DNA of 64,000 bases from Cohaesibacter gelatinilyticus (GCF_900215605.1 NZ_OBEL01000001.1:1488001-1552000); one strand, 5' to 3'; counted from the stretch's first letter, positions 28,351 through 39,835 are shown. The notes: generated by a model not told the origin, from the sequence alone. Numbers and translations: made by a program.

Positions 28351-30783
28351 CTAATGCTGCATTGTGGCAGAACTCTCATTCTTTGCCTCAAGGGCCTTCT
28401 TCTCCAGCAGCGCGGCCTCTTCATCCCATTCGATGGCGACAGGCTGGGAGACAAGCGCATGCTCCAGTACCTGGCCAACATTTGAGACAGGAATGATCTC
28501 CAGACCATTTTTTACATTATCCGGAATATCGGCCAGATCCTTGGCGTTTTCCTCCGGAATAAGAACGGTCTTGATACCACCACGAAGCGCTGCCAGCAGC
28601 TTTTCCTTCAAGCCGCCGATTGGAAGAACACGACCACGCAGGGTGATTTCACCTGTCATGGCGATATCCTTGCGCACTTCAATACCGGTCATCAGCGAGA
28701 CAATCGCCGTTGCCATGGCAATACCAGCAGATGGACCATCTTTTGGTGTTGCACCTTCTGGCACGTGAACATGGATATCCTTGCGATCAAAGACCGGAGG
28801 TTCGACACCGAAATCCACGGCACGTGAGCGAACATAGGATGCCGCTGCCTGAATGGATTCCTTCATCACATCACGCAGGTTACCAGTAACGGTCATCTTG
28901 CCTTTACCCGGCATCATGACGCCTTCAATGGTCAGCAATTCGCCTCCCACTTCAGTCCAAGCCAGACCAGTGACAACACCAACTTGATCTTCCGATTCAA
29001 CCTCACCAAAGCGGAAGCGCGGCACACCAAGGAACTCCTCGACATTGTCGACACTTACCTCAATGCGGTCCTTTTTGCTCATCAAGAGCTCCTTGACCAC
29101 CTTCCGTGCGAGTTTCATCATCTCGCGTTCGAGGTTACGTACGCCCGCTTCACGGGTGTAAAGCTGAACCACCTTGCGAAGACCAGCATCATCCAGCGAG
29201 AACTCCTTCTCTTTCAGACCATGGTCTTTCATGGCTTTCGGAATCAGGTGACGACGCGCAATCTCGACTTTCTCATCTTCGGTGTAACCAGCAATACGGA
29301 TCACTTCCATACGGTCCATCAAAGGTGCCGGGATGTTCAGTGTGTTAGCTGTGGTGATGAACATGACATTGGACAGGTCATATTCCACTTCCAGATAATG
29401 ATCCATGAAAGCATGGTTCTGTTCCGGATCAAGCACTTCCAGAAGCGCAGAAGACGGATCACCACGGAAATCCATACCCATCTTGTCGATCTCATCGAGC
29501 AAGAAGAGCGGATTGGCCTTCTTGGCCTTCTTCATGGATTGAACGACTTTGCCCGGCATGGAACCGATATACGTCCGACGATGTCCACGAATTTCAGCTT
29601 CATCACGTACACCACCAAGGGCCATACGAACGAATTCACGGCCGGTTGCCTTGGCGATGGACTTGCCAAGAGAGGTCTTACCAACACCTGGAGGTCCTAC
29701 CAGACACAGGATCGGGCCTTTCAGCTTGTTGGTACGCTTCTGGACGGCCAAGTATTCAACAATACGTTCCTTGACCTTCTCAAGACCGTAATGATCTGTA
29801 TCCAGCACATCTTCAGCCTTTTCCAGATCAACCTTGACGCGGGTTTTCTTGCCCCAAGGAATACCAATCAACCAATCCAGATAGTTGCGCACCACGGTCG
29901 CCTCAGCGGACATCGGGCTCATTTGCTTGAGCTTCTTCAGCTCAGCATCGGCCTTCTCGCGGGCTTCCTTGGACAGCTTGGTTTTCTCGATGGCCTGTTC
30001 CAGCTCTTTGATCTCATCTCCACCTTCTTCAGAATCACCCAATTCCTTCTGAATGGCCTTCATCTGCTCGTTGAGATAATATTCGCGCTGGGTCTTCTCC
30101 ATCTGACGTTTCACGCGTGTGCGGATACGCTTCTCCACCTGAAGAACGGAAATCTCGCTCTCCATAAGGCCAAGGACCTGCTCAAGACGCTCAACAACGC
30201 TGACGATACCGAGAATTTCCTGCTTTTCCTGGATCTTGATAGCCAGATGAGAAGCAACGGTATCAGCAAGCTTGGAATAATCTTCAATCTGTGAAACTGC
30301 ACCGATGACTTCCGGAGAAACCTTCTTGTTCAATTTCACATAATTTTCAAACTCGGTCGCAACGGAACGCGCCAAGGCTTCCACTTCTACCTTATCACCG
30401 TCTTCTTCCGGCAAAATGGTAGCGGTCGCTTCGAACAGATCCTTGCGATCAGAGAATTCATCCAGTGATGCACGGTCCAGACCTTCAACCAGTACCTTTA
30501 CAGTTCCATCTGGCAGCTTCAGCAGCTGCAATACGGTGGCAAGGGTACCAATCTTGTATATATCCTGCGGCGCAGGATCATCATCACCGGCATTCTTTTG
30601 GGTAACAAGCAACACCTGCTTGTCGGACTGCATCACCTCTTCCAATGCGCGAATAGACTTCTCGCGACCAACGAAGAGAGGCACAATCATATGAGGGAAG
30701 ACAACAATGTCTCTGAGGGGCAGGACGGGATACATGGTCCCGGCCGTTGGATCTCCATCAGTAATATGGGTTCCTTCGGTCAT
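28351..30783 (-). CDS. lon: ATP-dependent protease La (Lon)
   Basis: 810 residues, full length. The N-terminal substrate domain starts at [20 protein letters not shown]. The AAA+ module has Walker [14 protein letters not shown] and Walker [14 protein letters not shown], and the protease domain carries catalytic Ser685 in [11 protein letters not shown] and Lys728 in [10 protein letters not shown]. Lon degrades misfolded and regulatory proteins; in alphaproteobacteria this includes cell-cycle factors. A heat-shock-type promoter lies 184 bp upstream of the ATG. The ORF ends with a short acidic tail. Neighbours clpX, clpP and tig complete a protein-quality-control cluster. Confidence 0.98.
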   Translation of the reverse strand: MTEGTHITDGDPTAGTMYPVLPLRDIVVFPHMIVPLFVGREKSIRALEEVMQSDKQVLLVTQKNAGDDDPAPQDIYKIGTLATVLQLLKLPDGTVKVLVEGLDRASLDEFSDRKDLFEATATILPEEDGDKVEVEALARSVATEFENYVKLNKKVSPEVIGAVSQIEDYSKLADTVASHLAIKIQEKQEILGIVSVVERLEQVLGLMESEISVLQVEKRIRTRVKRQMEKTQREYYLNEQMKAIQKELGDSEEGGDEIKELEQAIEKTKLSKEAREKADAELKKLKQMSPMSAEATVVRNYLDWLIGIPWGKKTRVKVDLEKAEDVLDTDHYGLEKVKERIVEYLAVQKRTNKLKGPILCLVGPPGVGKTSLGKSIAKATGREFVRMALGGVRDEAEIRGHRRTYIGSMPGKVVQSMKKAKKANPLFLLDEIDKMGMDFRGDPSSALLEVLDPEQNHAFMDHYLEVEYDLSNVMFITTANTLNIPAPLMDRMEVIRIAGYTEDEKVEIARRHLIPKAMKDHGLKEKEFSLDDAGLRKVVQLYTREAGVRNLEREMMKLARKVVKELLMSKKDRIEVSVDNVEEFLGVPRFRFGEVESEDQVGVVTGLAWTEVGGELLTIEGVMMPGKGKMTVTGNLRDVMKESIQAAASYVRSRAVDFGVEPPVFDRKDIHVHVPEGATPKDGPSAGIAMATAIVSLMTGIEVRKDIAMTGEITLRGRVLPIGGLKEKLLAALRGGIKTVLIPEENAKDLADIPDNVKNGLEIIPVSNVGQVLEHALVSQPVAIEWDEEAALLEKKALEAKNESSATMQH

Positions 30784-30966
30784 GCTCTCCTACCTTTCTG
30801 TTTTGTCCCTTGCATAATAGCCAAGGGATATTCCAAATGCGGCACACAATGGCCCGCCTGAAGCCGATACAAGGCCTTTTCGCTACACAGCCCAAAAGTC
30901 CGATCAGTGTCATCGGCGACGATTTGTGGCAAAGACTCAAAACCAACTCTCACCACGGTATCATCC

Positions 30967-30996
30967 TAGGTGGGGCTTGCCTCAATAACTTTCAAG
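30967..30996 (-). promoter_or_regulatory. Heat-shock (RpoH, sigma-32) promoter of lon
   Basis: On the minus strand CTTGAAA, 14 bp, CCCCACCT. This matches the sigma-32 consensus (CTTGAAA, 11-16 bp, CCCCATNT) with a perfect -35 and one mismatch in the -10 core. It is about 184 bp upstream of the lon ATG; the leader in between (30784-30966) holds no other feature I recognise. Confidence 0.7.
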
Positions 30997-31118
30997 GCAC
31001 TCCACAATTACAATGATGTGAATGTGAATAAGCCCGCCAACAAAATTCAGCTTCCTCAGATATCAGCATGTGATTCTTGAGGAAATCCCTTGAGAATCGT
31101 TATCCCAACCTAACCGAC

Positions 31119-31147
31119 AAAAAAGGCGACCCTGAGGCCGCCTTTTT
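31119..31147 (-). terminator. Terminator of clpX
   Basis: AAAAAGGCG / CGCCTTTTT stem with a 10-nt loop, followed on the minus strand by TTTTTTG. It begins 24 bp past the clpX stop. Confidence 0.9.
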
Positions 31148-31170
31148 CAAACTCACTATACCTGATTGGA

Positions 31171-32439
31171 TCAGGCAGAAGTTGACTCGGCCTCGTTCTG
31201 AATATCGCTATAGATATAGAGCGGTCTTGCCTCTCCCTTGACGACATCGCCAGAGATGACAACCTCTTCCACACCTTCCATTCCAGGCAGCTCATACATG
31301 GTGTCTAGCAAAATGCCTTCCAGAATGGAGCGCAAACCACGAGCACCAGTCTTACGTTCAATCGCCTTGGCAGCAATAGCGCGCAACGCGTCTTCGTGGA
31401 ATGTCAGACGAACACCTTCCATCTCGAACAGCATCTGATACTGCTTGACCAAAGCGTTCTTTGGCTCGGACAGAATGGTGATCAGCGCATCTTCATCCAG
31501 ATCTTCCAGTGTTGCCAGAACAGGCAAACGACCAACAAATTCAGGAATCAGACCAAATTTTAGCAGATCTTCCGGCTCAAGTTCCTTGAACAATTCGCCG
31601 ACGCCACGCTCTTCAGGATCTTCCACCTTGGCAGAGAAGCCAATGGAGGTGTCATTCCCACGAGCAGAGATGATCTTATCGAGGCCAGCAAACGCACCAC
31701 CACAGATGAACAGGATGTTCGCTGTATCCACCTGCAAGAATTCCTGCTGCGGATGCTTGCGACCACCTTGTGGCGGAACGGAAGCAACAGTGCCTTCCAT
31801 GATCTTCAACAGAGCCTGCTGAACCCCCTCGCCGGACACATCACGAGTGATGCTTGGGTTATCGGACTTGCGGGAGATCTTGTCGATCTCATCGATATAA
31901 ACGATACCACGTTGAGCCTGTTCAACATTATAGTCGGCAGACTGAAGAAGCTTCAGAATGATATTCTCGACATCTTCACCAACATAGCCAGCTTCTGTCA
32001 ATGTGGTCGCATCGGCCATGGTGAAGGGCACGTCAATGATACGCGCAAGTGTCTGTGCGAGAAGCGTTTTACCGCAACCGGTCGGACCAATCAGCATGAT
32101 ATTGGACTTGGCCAGTTCGATGTCGGCATTCTTTTTACCATGCGCGAGACGTTTGTAATGGTTATGAACCGCAACAGACAGCACGCGCTTGGCTTGCGCC
32201 TGACCGATTACATAATCATCCAGAACTTCGCAAATCTCTTGTGGCGTTGGAATGCCATCCTTGGATTTCACCAGAGAAGATTTATTCTCTTCACGGATGA
32301 TGTCCATGCATAATTCGACACATTCATCACAGATGAACACAGTTGGACCTGCGATCAGCTTGCGCACTTCATGCTGGCTCTTACCACAAAAGGAGCAGTA
32401 CAGCGTATTCTTGTTATCGCCACCACCGGCCTTACTCAT
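31171..32439 (-). CDS. clpX: ATP-dependent Clp protease ATP-binding subunit ClpX
   Basis: 422 residues. The N-terminal zinc-binding dimer domain has [11 protein letters not shown] and CDECVELC. The AAA+ core has Walker [15 protein letters not shown], Walker [12 protein letters not shown], and the ClpP-contact loop IGF in [11 protein letters not shown]. It unfolds tagged substrates and feeds them into ClpP, encoded 293 bp upstream. The intervening gap suggests a second promoter, which I could not place with confidence. In alphaproteobacteria ClpXP also degrades CtrA and other cell-cycle proteins. Confidence 0.98.
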   Translation of the reverse strand: MSKAGGGDNKNTLYCSFCGKSQHEVRKLIAGPTVFICDECVELCMDIIREENKSSLVKSKDGIPTPQEICEVLDDYVIGQAQAKRVLSVAVHNHYKRLAHGKKNADIELAKSNIMLIGPTGCGKTLLAQTLARIIDVPFTMADATTLTEAGYVGEDVENIILKLLQSADYNVEQAQRGIVYIDEIDKISRKSDNPSITRDVSGEGVQQALLKIMEGTVASVPPQGGRKHPQQEFLQVDTANILFICGGAFAGLDKIISARGNDTSIGFSAKVEDPEERGVGELFKELEPEDLLKFGLIPEFVGRLPVLATLEDLDEDALITILSEPKNALVKQYQMLFEMEGVRLTFHEDALRAIAAKAIERKTGARGLRSILEGILLDTMYELPGMEGVEEVVISGDVVKGEARPLYIYSDIQNEAESTSA

Positions 32440-32732
32440 GTAATTGCCTCTTTTCGGTTATCAATCGGGCCTAAGCCCCTTACCAGTCTCAGTTTATGGT
32501 GCCTGACAAACACTGCAAGCAAAACCAGACCCTAAAATTGGCACCAAGAGTATTATTTTACTACAAAATAGAACACTTGGTACCCGGTTCATATGTTTCT
32601 GTTAGCTTGGCCATCAAAACTTCAATATTCGCTTAACAGCAACCAGTTGTAGCCAGCTTCCCCAGAAAGATGCGATTTTTCAATCACCAAGCTTAATCAA
32701 ACTTTGCCAGATTCATCCGGCAAAGTGCGTGA

Positions 32733-33389
32733 TCAGCTTTTATCCTTGTCGCCTTCGGACTTTTCGGAATCTTCGGCCAATGTCTCACGGCTCTCGACAA
32801 CACGGTCGACCAAGCCCCATTCCTTGGCTTCATCGGCCGTCATGAAATGATCGCGATCAAGTGTCGTTTCAACCGTGTCGTAGTCCTGACCACAATGCTT
32901 GACATAAACTTCATTCAAACGGCGCTTCATTTTCAGAATGTCTTCCGCATGACGCTGAATATCAGAGGCCTGCCCCTGAAAGCCACCGGAAGGCTGATGC
33001 ACCATGATGCGAGCATTTGGTAGCGCAAAACGCATATCCTTGTGACCCGCGCATAGCAACAGTGAGCCCATGGAAGCGGCTTGTCCCATACAAAGGGTCG
33101 CAACAGGGGGTTTGATGAATTGCATGGTGTCATAAACCGACATACCAGCAGTCACCACACCACCTGGACTATTGATATAAAGAGAAATCTCTTTCTTGGG
33201 GTTATCTGCTTCCAGAAACAAAAGCTGGGCACAGATCAAGGTCGCCATATGATCCTCGATCGGTCCAGTCACAAAAATGATCCGCTCTTTCAAAAGGCGG
33301 GAATAAATATCATAGGCGCGCTCACCACGGTTGGATTGCTCCACAACCATCGGCACCAGATTCATCGCAAGATCGATTGGATCCTTCAT
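32733..33389 (-). CDS. clpP: ATP-dependent Clp protease proteolytic subunit ClpP
   Basis: 218 residues; forms the 14-mer proteolytic chamber used by ClpX and ClpA. The catalytic triad is visible: Ser106 in [10 protein letters not shown], His131 in IMVHQPSGG and Asp180 in [11 protein letters not shown] 33389 has GAGGAAGAG just upstream; an open extension of eight codons is ignored. The C-terminus ends in a hydrophilic, Ser/Asp/Lys-rich tail of about 20 residues. Order tig-clpP-clpX-lon is the common arrangement. Confidence 0.97.
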   Translation of the reverse strand: MKDPIDLAMNLVPMVVEQSNRGERAYDIYSRLLKERIIFVTGPIEDHMATLICAQLLFLEADNPKKEISLYINSPGGVVTAGMSVYDTMQFIKPPVATLCMGQAASMGSLLLCAGHKDMRFALPNARIMVHQPSGGFQGQASDIQRHAEDILKMKRRLNEVYVKHCGQDYDTVETTLDRDHFMTADEAKEWGLVDRVVESRETLAEDSEKSEGDKDKS

Positions 33390-33759
33390 CACTCTTCCTC
33401 GTCGCAAGACCAAACTTCAATTCAAATTCTCGGCAACTGGATTTAACAAATCCAACTGCGAAAAATTTGCTCATCCCAGACCATACCGCGAGAAAGTTAG
33501 AAATTCCCTCTCAACGGCAATCTGCATTCGAATCACACCAACATGGTGTTTTCCAGATAAACGCAGGAACATAAATAATTTACTGACGAATATGCAGATA
33601 GCCGAGCATTCCAACCATACAGAGGAAAATATGGAACAAATGCACAGCCCTACTAAATAGGATTCTCTCTATCCCGATCAAGTCCTGCCCCAAGAAAAGG
33701 TTACTCTATCCAGCAACTCTTCAAGCATCATACTCCCCAGACAAAGCATGGATCATTGC
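33390..33759. other. Upstream region of clpP (no gene recognised)
   Basis: 370 bp between the clpP start and the small open frame at 33760. It should hold the clpP promoter, but no convincing sigma-70 or complete sigma-32 element was found: a CTTGAAG at 33719-33725 (minus) has no matching -10. Confidence 0.5.
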
Positions 33760-33999
33760 TCAGTTTATATAGGGAGCGATAACTGATGAGAGAAACAGGG
33801 TCAGGCCAACCCATATCAATCCTACAAAAAACCGAAAAATATTCTTCCGCTTTTCAATGAAAATGGATTGCCCTCGCTCTTCATAATAATTGTGAGGCGT
33901 TTTGCAACACTGGCACCATGGAAACAACACACAAGACAAGCGGAAGGCCAATATTGGCAATATACAGAAACCGAAAGAAATATTTCCAAATCTCGCCAT
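33760..33999 (-). CDS. Possible small membrane protein of unknown function
   Basis: A 79-codon open frame in the 700-bp gap between tig and clpP, on their strand. It starts after the tig terminator. The product has a hydrophobic N-terminal stretch (ISFGFCILPILAF), a cysteine-rich loop (FPWCQCCKTPHNYYEERG), a basic patch, and a convincing C-terminal helix (FFVGLIWVGLTLFLSSVIA). The ATG has only a weak GGA upstream. No family recognised. The two helices and the CxCC motif support a real gene; its small size and weak start argue against it. Confidence 0.35.
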   Translation of the reverse strand: MARFGNISFGFCILPILAFRLSCVLFPWCQCCKTPHNYYEERGQSIFIEKRKNIFRFFVGLIWVGLTLFLSSVIAPYIN

Positions 34000-34034
34000 C
34001 GATCATCCGACAACCTCACCTAGAGACAAGAAAA

Positions 34035-34060
34035 GCGCCCATAGCCAAAGCTAGGGGCGC
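34035..34060 (-). terminator. Terminator of tig
   Basis: GCGCCC / GGGCGC outer stem with an inner GCTA/TAGC stem, then TTTTC on the minus strand. It begins 30 bp past the tig stop. Confidence 0.8.
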
Positions 34061-34089
34061 CTTCAGAATTTTCAACCGACGAGAAGACT

Positions 34090-35439
34090 TTATTCTTCGT
34101 CTTCAGAAACCAAGGTTTCCAGTTCTTCTTTGGAGACGGTCTTGTCTTCGACTTTGACCAGCTCCAGAAGATAGTCAACAACCTTCTCTTCGAAGATTGG
34201 AGCGCGAATGGAAGCCAGAGCTTCAGCATTCTGGGTGTAATATTCGAACACCTGACGCTCCTGACCTGGGAACTGCTGCGCACGGGACATGATGCCGCGC
34301 TGAACTTCTTCGTCAGAAACCTGGATTTCGTTTTTCTCACCGATTTCAGAGAGAACCAGTCCCAGACGTACGCGACGTTCCGCGATGGTCTGATATTCTT
34401 CCTTGGCTTTCTCTTCAGTGGTGTCTTCGTCTTCGAAGGTCTTGCTGTTTTCGTTCATTTCAGCAGTCACTTGCTGCCAAATGTTGTTGAATTCCTGCTC
34501 CAGCAAGGTTGGTGGAACGTCGAACTTGTGCAGCTCGTCCATCTTGTCCAACAGCTGACGCTTAACACGCTGGCGGGTCATGGAACCATATTGAGAGGTG
34601 ATCTGATCCTTGACCACTTCCTTCAGTTTTTCCATGGATTCAAGACCAAGCTTGGAAGCGAATTCATCATCCATTTCCAACTCACCAGGAGCTTGAATTT
34701 CTTTGACAACAACATCGAACTCGGCATCCTTGCCAGCCAGATGCTCAGCACCATAATCAGCAGGGAACGTCACCTTGATGGTTTTCTCATCACCAGCTTT
34801 GCAGCCGATCAACTGATCTTCAAAGCCAGGAATGAACTGACCAGAACCCAGAACCAGCTGAGCATTCTCATCGGCACCGCCTTCAAAAGGCTCACCGTCA
34901 ACCTTGCCAAGATAGGACATCTGAACACGGTCTTTATCTTCGGCTGCGCCTTCTTTTGTTTCAAAGGGACGAGAGCCTTCAGCAATCATATTGAGGCGCT
35001 CTTCAATCTCAGCTTCCTCAACTTCAACGACCGGGCGCTCGATCTCAACACCGGAAACATCAGCAACTTCGATGGCTGGCAGAATCTCATAGACGATATC
35101 AAAAACCAGATCGGCTTTTGCATCCATGATTTTATCGGCTTCGTCCTGATCTTCGGTCAGTTTGTACTGAGGCTGCATGGCAGCTTTCTCACTACGCTCT
35201 TCCAAAGAGGTGCGAGTGGTCTCACCGATCAGCTCCTGCACGATATCGCCCATCAGAGCTTTCCCGTGCAGTTTGCGGACATGAGATGCTGGCACTTTGC
35301 CCGGGCGGAAACCATTGATCTGGATCTGCCCTTTGATCTCTTCAATCTTGCTCACCAGACGAGCTTCAAGATCAGAAGCAGGAACAACGACGTTCAATTC
35401 GCGTTTCAGTCCTTCGGACAGGGTTTCAGTCACCTGCAT
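34090..35439 (-). CDS. tig: Trigger factor
   Basis: 449 residues, a ribosome-bound chaperone with peptidyl-prolyl isomerase activity. The N-terminal ribosome-docking region has the signature NGFRPGKVP (residues about 43-51). The FKBP-like domain lies around residues 160-245 (DRVQMSYLGKVDGEPFEGG; FIPGFEDQLIGCKAGDEKTI). The C-terminal arms are helical and end in a very acidic tail. It lies upstream of clpP on the same strand and just downstream of tRNA-Leu. Confidence 0.97.
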   Translation of the reverse strand: MQVTETLSEGLKRELNVVVPASDLEARLVSKIEEIKGQIQINGFRPGKVPASHVRKLHGKALMGDIVQELIGETTRTSLEERSEKAAMQPQYKLTEDQDEADKIMDAKADLVFDIVYEILPAIEVADVSGVEIERPVVEVEEAEIEERLNMIAEGSRPFETKEGAAEDKDRVQMSYLGKVDGEPFEGGADENAQLVLGSGQFIPGFEDQLIGCKAGDEKTIKVTFPADYGAEHLAGKDAEFDVVVKEIQAPGELEMDDEFASKLGLESMEKLKEVVKDQITSQYGSMTRQRVKRQLLDKMDELHKFDVPPTLLEQEFNNIWQQVTAEMNENSKTFEDEDTTEEKAKEEYQTIAERRVRLGLVLSEIGEKNEIQVSDEEVQRGIMSRAQQFPGQERQVFEYYTQNAEALASIRAPIFEEKVVDYLLELVKVEDKTVSKEELETLVSEDEE

Positions 35440-35606
35440 ATCAATCTGCTTTCGTAGTTAGATCAAATTTCTGTACTCTTGGGGAGGTCGTGCATCGTCC
35501 TCACCCTTTCACTTGCTGATTCACCTGTCGCCCAACGAAGAGAGGCCGCCGCAGCAGCCACACTTCAATCCAGCCACCCCCGAACCAACAAAGCAAGGGA
35601 GAGATT

Positions 35607-35691
<85 letters not shown>

Positions 35692-35728
35692 ACATTTGGC
35701 GCCCAGCGCCAGCAAATCGAGCGGGGCC

Positions 35729-35757
35729 TCTATAGCAATAGCTTTTCAAAAGAGCAA
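35729..35757 (-). promoter_or_regulatory. Sigma-70-type promoter of tRNA-Leu
   Basis: On the minus strand TTGCTC, 17 bp, TATAGA, about 38 bp upstream of the mature tRNA 5' end. Transcription might continue into tig, since no terminator lies between. Confidence 0.6.
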
Positions 35758-35897
35758 AGACATTTTCTGCATTTGCCCCCAATTCCCCACACATATAAGA
35801 GAATTTGACAAAAAAGTCACCTTTTCCCCTGATTTATTGCGCTAAAAAGCCATCTCAAACCAGCAATCAAAGCAAAAAAAGCCCCCCACTTTTTCAG

Positions 35898-37472
35898 TTA
35901 TTCTCCAAAAAGTCTGGCAAACAACATCGGCATACAATCCGGCAGGTCTTCAGATATCAACCCGGCACCAAGTATCTTGCCTGCTTCTTTGTGAAACCAG
36001 ACTGCGGCACATGCTGCTTCAAAGGGAATCATGCCCTGCCCGGCGAGACCTGCTACGGTTCCAGCCAAAACATCCCCCGACCCGGCGGTTGCCAAATACG
36101 GAACACCATCAGACTGAATGACCGCAGCTCCTTCCGGACTGGCGATCACGGTATCAGCGCCCTTCAATATAATGATGGCGCCACTTCGTTTGGATGCTTC
36201 GATTGCACAAGAGAGTTTCGATCTCCCATTCTGTCCGCGCAAGCGATGGGATAGATCAGGAAAGAGCCGCGCAAACTCACCTTCATGTGGCGTCAGAATC
36301 AATTGCCCATTTTTTGCAGGTACACTGGCACCCAGCATTTCGATACCATCCATACCAAATCTGGCAACCAAGGTAAGAGCATCCGCATCCAGAACAACAA
36401 CGCCATCTTGCTGAAGAGCTTCAGAGACAAGACCCGCATGTTCCTTATCCAGCCCCATACCCGGTCCGAGAAGAAGCGCATCATAATTACGCTCTGAGAG
36501 AATTTTGCTGAATGACATGAACTCTGAAATCGGCTCCACCATTACGGACGTCACTTGCGCCGCAACCACGCCAACCGCATCATGAGGCGGAGCCAACGTG
36601 ACCAATCCAGTGCCAGCACGAAGAGCAGCCCGCGCGGCAAGCCTTGCCGCACCACTTGATGACACCCCTCCACTCACCACAAGACAATGACCCCGATGAA
36701 ATTTGTGATCTGCCAAACGGAATGCATCCATTTGTTCTATCGGCTTTATTGCTTCTGGCAGATCAGATCGCCACAACCACGGATCATTGACCAAAGCAAC
36801 AAAACCGCATTCGTCCAACACATTTGCTTCGATACCAATTTGTGCCAACTTCAGATCCCCGCAATAAGCCGAACCGGGATAAAGCAGATGACCTGGCTTG
36901 CGAGCAAAGAAAGTTACTGTCCTCTGCGCCTTCACGGCAGCTCCGCGAACCAATCCACTGGCACCCTCGACACCGCTGGGTAGATCAACCGACAACACCG
37001 GCAAGCTGCTTTCATTAAGTTTATCAACCAGCTCTGACAGCTCACCTGTTACCGGGCGATCAAGTCCTGCACCAAAAAGGGCATCGATCACAAGATCTGC
37101 ATCTTGCCAAAGTCCTGAACTCAGAGGGTAAATCTCCTCCCCCCAATCATCCGCCGCAAGTCGTGCATCCCCCCTCAGCATATCCACCTCAACCGAGCAG
37201 CCAACAATCGCGCTCCAGCCTTCTTCTTCCAGTAAACGAGCAGCAACCAACCCGTCGCCACCATTATTTCCGGGGCCACAAAGTATACAGACCATACCGG
37301 AAGCCGAAGACCCGGTTTGCTCCTCGAGTAAATCCTGTGCGGCACGTGCGACCGCCTCTCCTGCTTTTTCCATAAGATCATAGCCGGGGATCCCGCCTTC
37401 AATAGTCAGACGGTCAGCTTCCGACATCTGGTCAGGGAGAAGAATTTCCAAGGGATCACGTGACAAGCTCAT
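35898..37472 (-). CDS. nnr: Bifunctional NAD(P)H-hydrate repair enzyme Nnr
   Basis: About 524 residues with both repair activities in one chain. The N-terminal epimerase half (to about residue 215) carries ILCGPGNNGGDGLVAARLL and DALFGAGLDRPVTGEL. The C-terminal ADP-dependent dehydratase half has VVSGGVSSSGAARLAARAAL, LILTPHEGEFARLF and the signature LATAGSGDVLAGTVAGLAGQ. Together they restore NADH/NADPH damaged by hydration. ATG 37472 follows a perfect AGGAGG. It lies divergently from glnB; the 419-bp space between holds the glnB regulatory region. Confidence 0.95.
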   Translation of the reverse strand: MSLSRDPLEILLPDQMSEADRLTIEGGIPGYDLMEKAGEAVARAAQDLLEEQTGSSASGMVCILCGPGNNGGDGLVAARLLEEEGWSAIVGCSVEVDMLRGDARLAADDWGEEIYPLSSGLWQDADLVIDALFGAGLDRPVTGELSELVDKLNESSLPVLSVDLPSGVEGASGLVRGAAVKAQRTVTFFARKPGHLLYPGSAYCGDLKLAQIGIEANVLDECGFVALVNDPWLWRSDLPEAIKPIEQMDAFRLADHKFHRGHCLVVSGGVSSSGAARLAARAALRAGTGLVTLAPPHDAVGVVAAQVTSVMVEPISEFMSFSKILSERNYDALLLGPGMGLDKEHAGLVSEALQQDGVVVLDADALTLVARFGMDGIEMLGASVPAKNGQLILTPHEGEFARLFPDLSHRLRGQNGRSKLSCAIEASKRSGAIIILKGADTVIASPEGAAVIQSDGVPYLATAGSGDVLAGTVAGLAGQGMIPFEAACAAVWFHKEAGKILGAGLISEDLPDCMPMLFARLFGE

Positions 37473-37636
37473 GCTTTCCTCCTTCAATCTGATCGAAGGC
37501 GAATAGAGACTCAATAACAGCCCAATTCATCCTGAAGAAAGGATAGCAAACAGCAGGCAACAAAATAGTATTTTGGCAGGCTGTCCACCGGCACATCGCC
37601 ATACCCCAAAAGACACAGATTACGGAACAAAATTGA

Positions 37637-37670
37637 CAATTGCACAATTTTTAGGCAATTGCTCAATTTT
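37637..37670. repeat. Tandem direct repeats, candidate NtrC-binding enhancer
   Basis: CAATTGCACAATTTT (37637-37651) and CAATTGCTCAATTTT (37656-37670) differ at one base and are 19 bp apart. Each holds the inverted repeat AATTG-N2-CAATT. Across 37640-37658, TTGCAC-N7-AGGCAA resembles the NtrC half-site pair TTGCAC/GTGCAA. The position, about 100-125 bp upstream of the sigma-54 promoter, is typical of an enhancer. Confidence 0.5.
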
Positions 37671-37762
37671 GCACCAGAAGCTTTCCCCATTTTGCCTGAT
37701 AATTCGACCTTCTGACACTGGCTTGGGTCATAAAACTCTGCTTCTATGTGCCCGAATTGAGT

Positions 37763-37778
37763 TGGCATAGGCTCTGCT
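37763..37778 (+). promoter_or_regulatory. Sigma-54 promoter of glnB
   Basis: TGGCAT-AGGCTCT-GCT has the invariant GG and GC dinucleotides ten bases apart and matches TGGCAC-N5-TTGC at most positions. It lies 113 bp upstream of glnB, a known NtrC/sigma-54 target in alphaproteobacteria. Confidence 0.65.
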
Positions 37779-37825
37779 TAAAATTTCATCGTTTAGGATT
37801 TTTATAGTCCAGCGAGAAAAATTAG

Positions 37826-38230
<405 letters not shown>

Positions 38231-38402
38231 GCAACTTAACAAGCAAGACATGCTATTCCGACCAATATGACAACGGCTCAATAGAACAAGTCATTGAACC
38301 GCTCGGACAGGATTGGTCAAAGTAACAACACAAAATCTGTCCCTGTCTCTCTGACATTCCCGATCAGAATCAGGCGACCTCAGGCAGTAAAGGAAAAGTG
38401 GA

Positions 38403-39812
38403 ATGACCACCGTAGCTGACGTAATCAAGATGATTGCCGACAACGACATCAAATATGTCGACCTGCGCTTCACCGACCCACGCGGCAAGTGGCAGCATGT
38501 CACCATTGATGCAGACTTCTGTGATGAAGATTTCTTCGCCGATGGCATGATGTTCGACGGCTCCTCCATTGAAGGCTGGAAAGCCATCAACGATTCCGAC
38601 ATGGTGATGATGCCTGATCCATCCACCGCTGTTATGGATCCTTTCTTTGCTCAGTCCACCCTGATCATGACCTGTGACGTGCTTGAGCCATCCACTGGCG
38701 AAGGCTATGGCCGCGATCCACGCATGACCGCGAAAAAAGCTGTTGCTTACCTGCAGTCCACTGGTATCGGCGACACCATCTATTTCGGCCCTGAAGCAGA
38801 ATTCTTCGTATTCGACGATGTACGTTTCTCTGCAGATCCTTACAAGACCGGTTTCGAAGTTGATTGCGGTGAACTGCCATCCAACACCGACGCTGAATAT
38901 GAAGCAGGCAACATGGGCCATCGCCCACGCATGAAAGGCGGCTACTTCCCGGTACCTCCAATCGATTCTGGCCAGGATTTCCGTGGTGAAATGCTTGCTG
39001 TGATGAAAGAAATGGGCGTGCGCGTTGAAAAGCACCACCACGAAGTGGCTGCTGCCCAGCATGAGCTCTGCATTCAGTTTGAAGACATGGTTTCCATGGC
39101 TGACAAGCAACAGATCTACAAATATGTAGTACATCAGGTTGCACATGCTTACGGCAAAACAGCAACCTTCATGCCAAAGCCAGTATATGGCGACAACGGC
39201 ACCGGCATGCACTGCCACATGTCCATCTGGAAAGACGGCGAGCCAACCTTCGCTGGCAACCAGTATGCTGATCTGTCTGAAAACGCTCTGTATTATATCG
39301 GCGGCATTCTGAAGCACGCTAAAGCCATCAACGCTTTCACAAACCCATCAACCAACTCCTATAAGCGTCTGGTTCCTGGTTTCGAAGCACCTGTTCTGCT
39401 GGCTTATTCTGCACGTAACCGTTCTGCTTCTTGCCGTATTCCATACTCCACCTCTCCGAAGGCGAAACGTATGGAAATCCGCTTCCCGGATCCTGCTGCC
39501 AACCCATACCTGGCCTTCACCGCTCTGCTGATGGCTGGCCTGGACGGCATCAAGAACAAGATCCATCCTGGCGATCCAATGGACAAGAACCTCTATGATC
39601 TGCCTGCTGAAGAGTTGAAGGACATCCCAACCGTTGCAGGTTCCCTGCGCGAAGCTCTGGACTCTCTGGACGCTGACCGTGACTTCCTGAAAGCTGGTGG
39701 TGTATTTGATGACGATCAGATCGATGCTTACATCGAACTGAAAATGGAAGAAGTCATCAAACTCGAGCACACCCCGCATCCGGTCGAATATGACATGTAC
39801 TATTCTGTCTAA
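38403..39812 (+). CDS. glnA: Glutamine synthetase type I
   Basis: 469 residues, a cytoplasmic dodecamer that makes glutamine from glutamate, ammonia and ATP. Signatures: [33 protein letters not shown], the ATP-binding [21 protein letters not shown], and the adenylylation site NLYDLPAEE with Tyr398, so activity should be controlled by GlnE and P-II. AAGGAAAAG precedes the ATG. It follows glnB and ends with a strong bidirectional terminator. Confidence 0.98.
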   Translation: MTTVADVIKMIADNDIKYVDLRFTDPRGKWQHVTIDADFCDEDFFADGMMFDGSSIEGWKAINDSDMVMMPDPSTAVMDPFFAQSTLIMTCDVLEPSTGEGYGRDPRMTAKKAVAYLQSTGIGDTIYFGPEAEFFVFDDVRFSADPYKTGFEVDCGELPSNTDAEYEAGNMGHRPRMKGGYFPVPPIDSGQDFRGEMLAVMKEMGVRVEKHHHEVAAAQHELCIQFEDMVSMADKQQIYKYVVHQVAHAYGKTATFMPKPVYGDNGTGMHCHMSIWKDGEPTFAGNQYADLSENALYYIGGILKHAKAINAFTNPSTNSYKRLVPGFEAPVLLAYSARNRSASCRIPYSTSPKAKRMEIRFPDPAANPYLAFTALLMAGLDGIKNKIHPGDPMDKNLYDLPAEELKDIPTVAGSLREALDSLDADRDFLKAGGVFDDDQIDAYIELKMEEVIKLEHTPHPVEYDMYYSV

Positions 39813-39835
39813 TCAGACAGATAGACCAAGAATAC

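Noticed and set aside
28984-30294. A 436-codon + strand frame opposite lon
   Set aside because: Antisense shadow of lon with no domain or start signal.
32491-32519. CTTGCAG ... TAAACT on the minus strand as a clpX promoter
   Set aside because: Spacing is acceptable but both boxes are weak; not enough to call.
33719-33725. CTTGAAG on the minus strand as a heat-shock -35 for clpP
   Set aside because: No CCCCAT-like -10 at 11-16 bp spacing, and it lies 330 bp from clpP.
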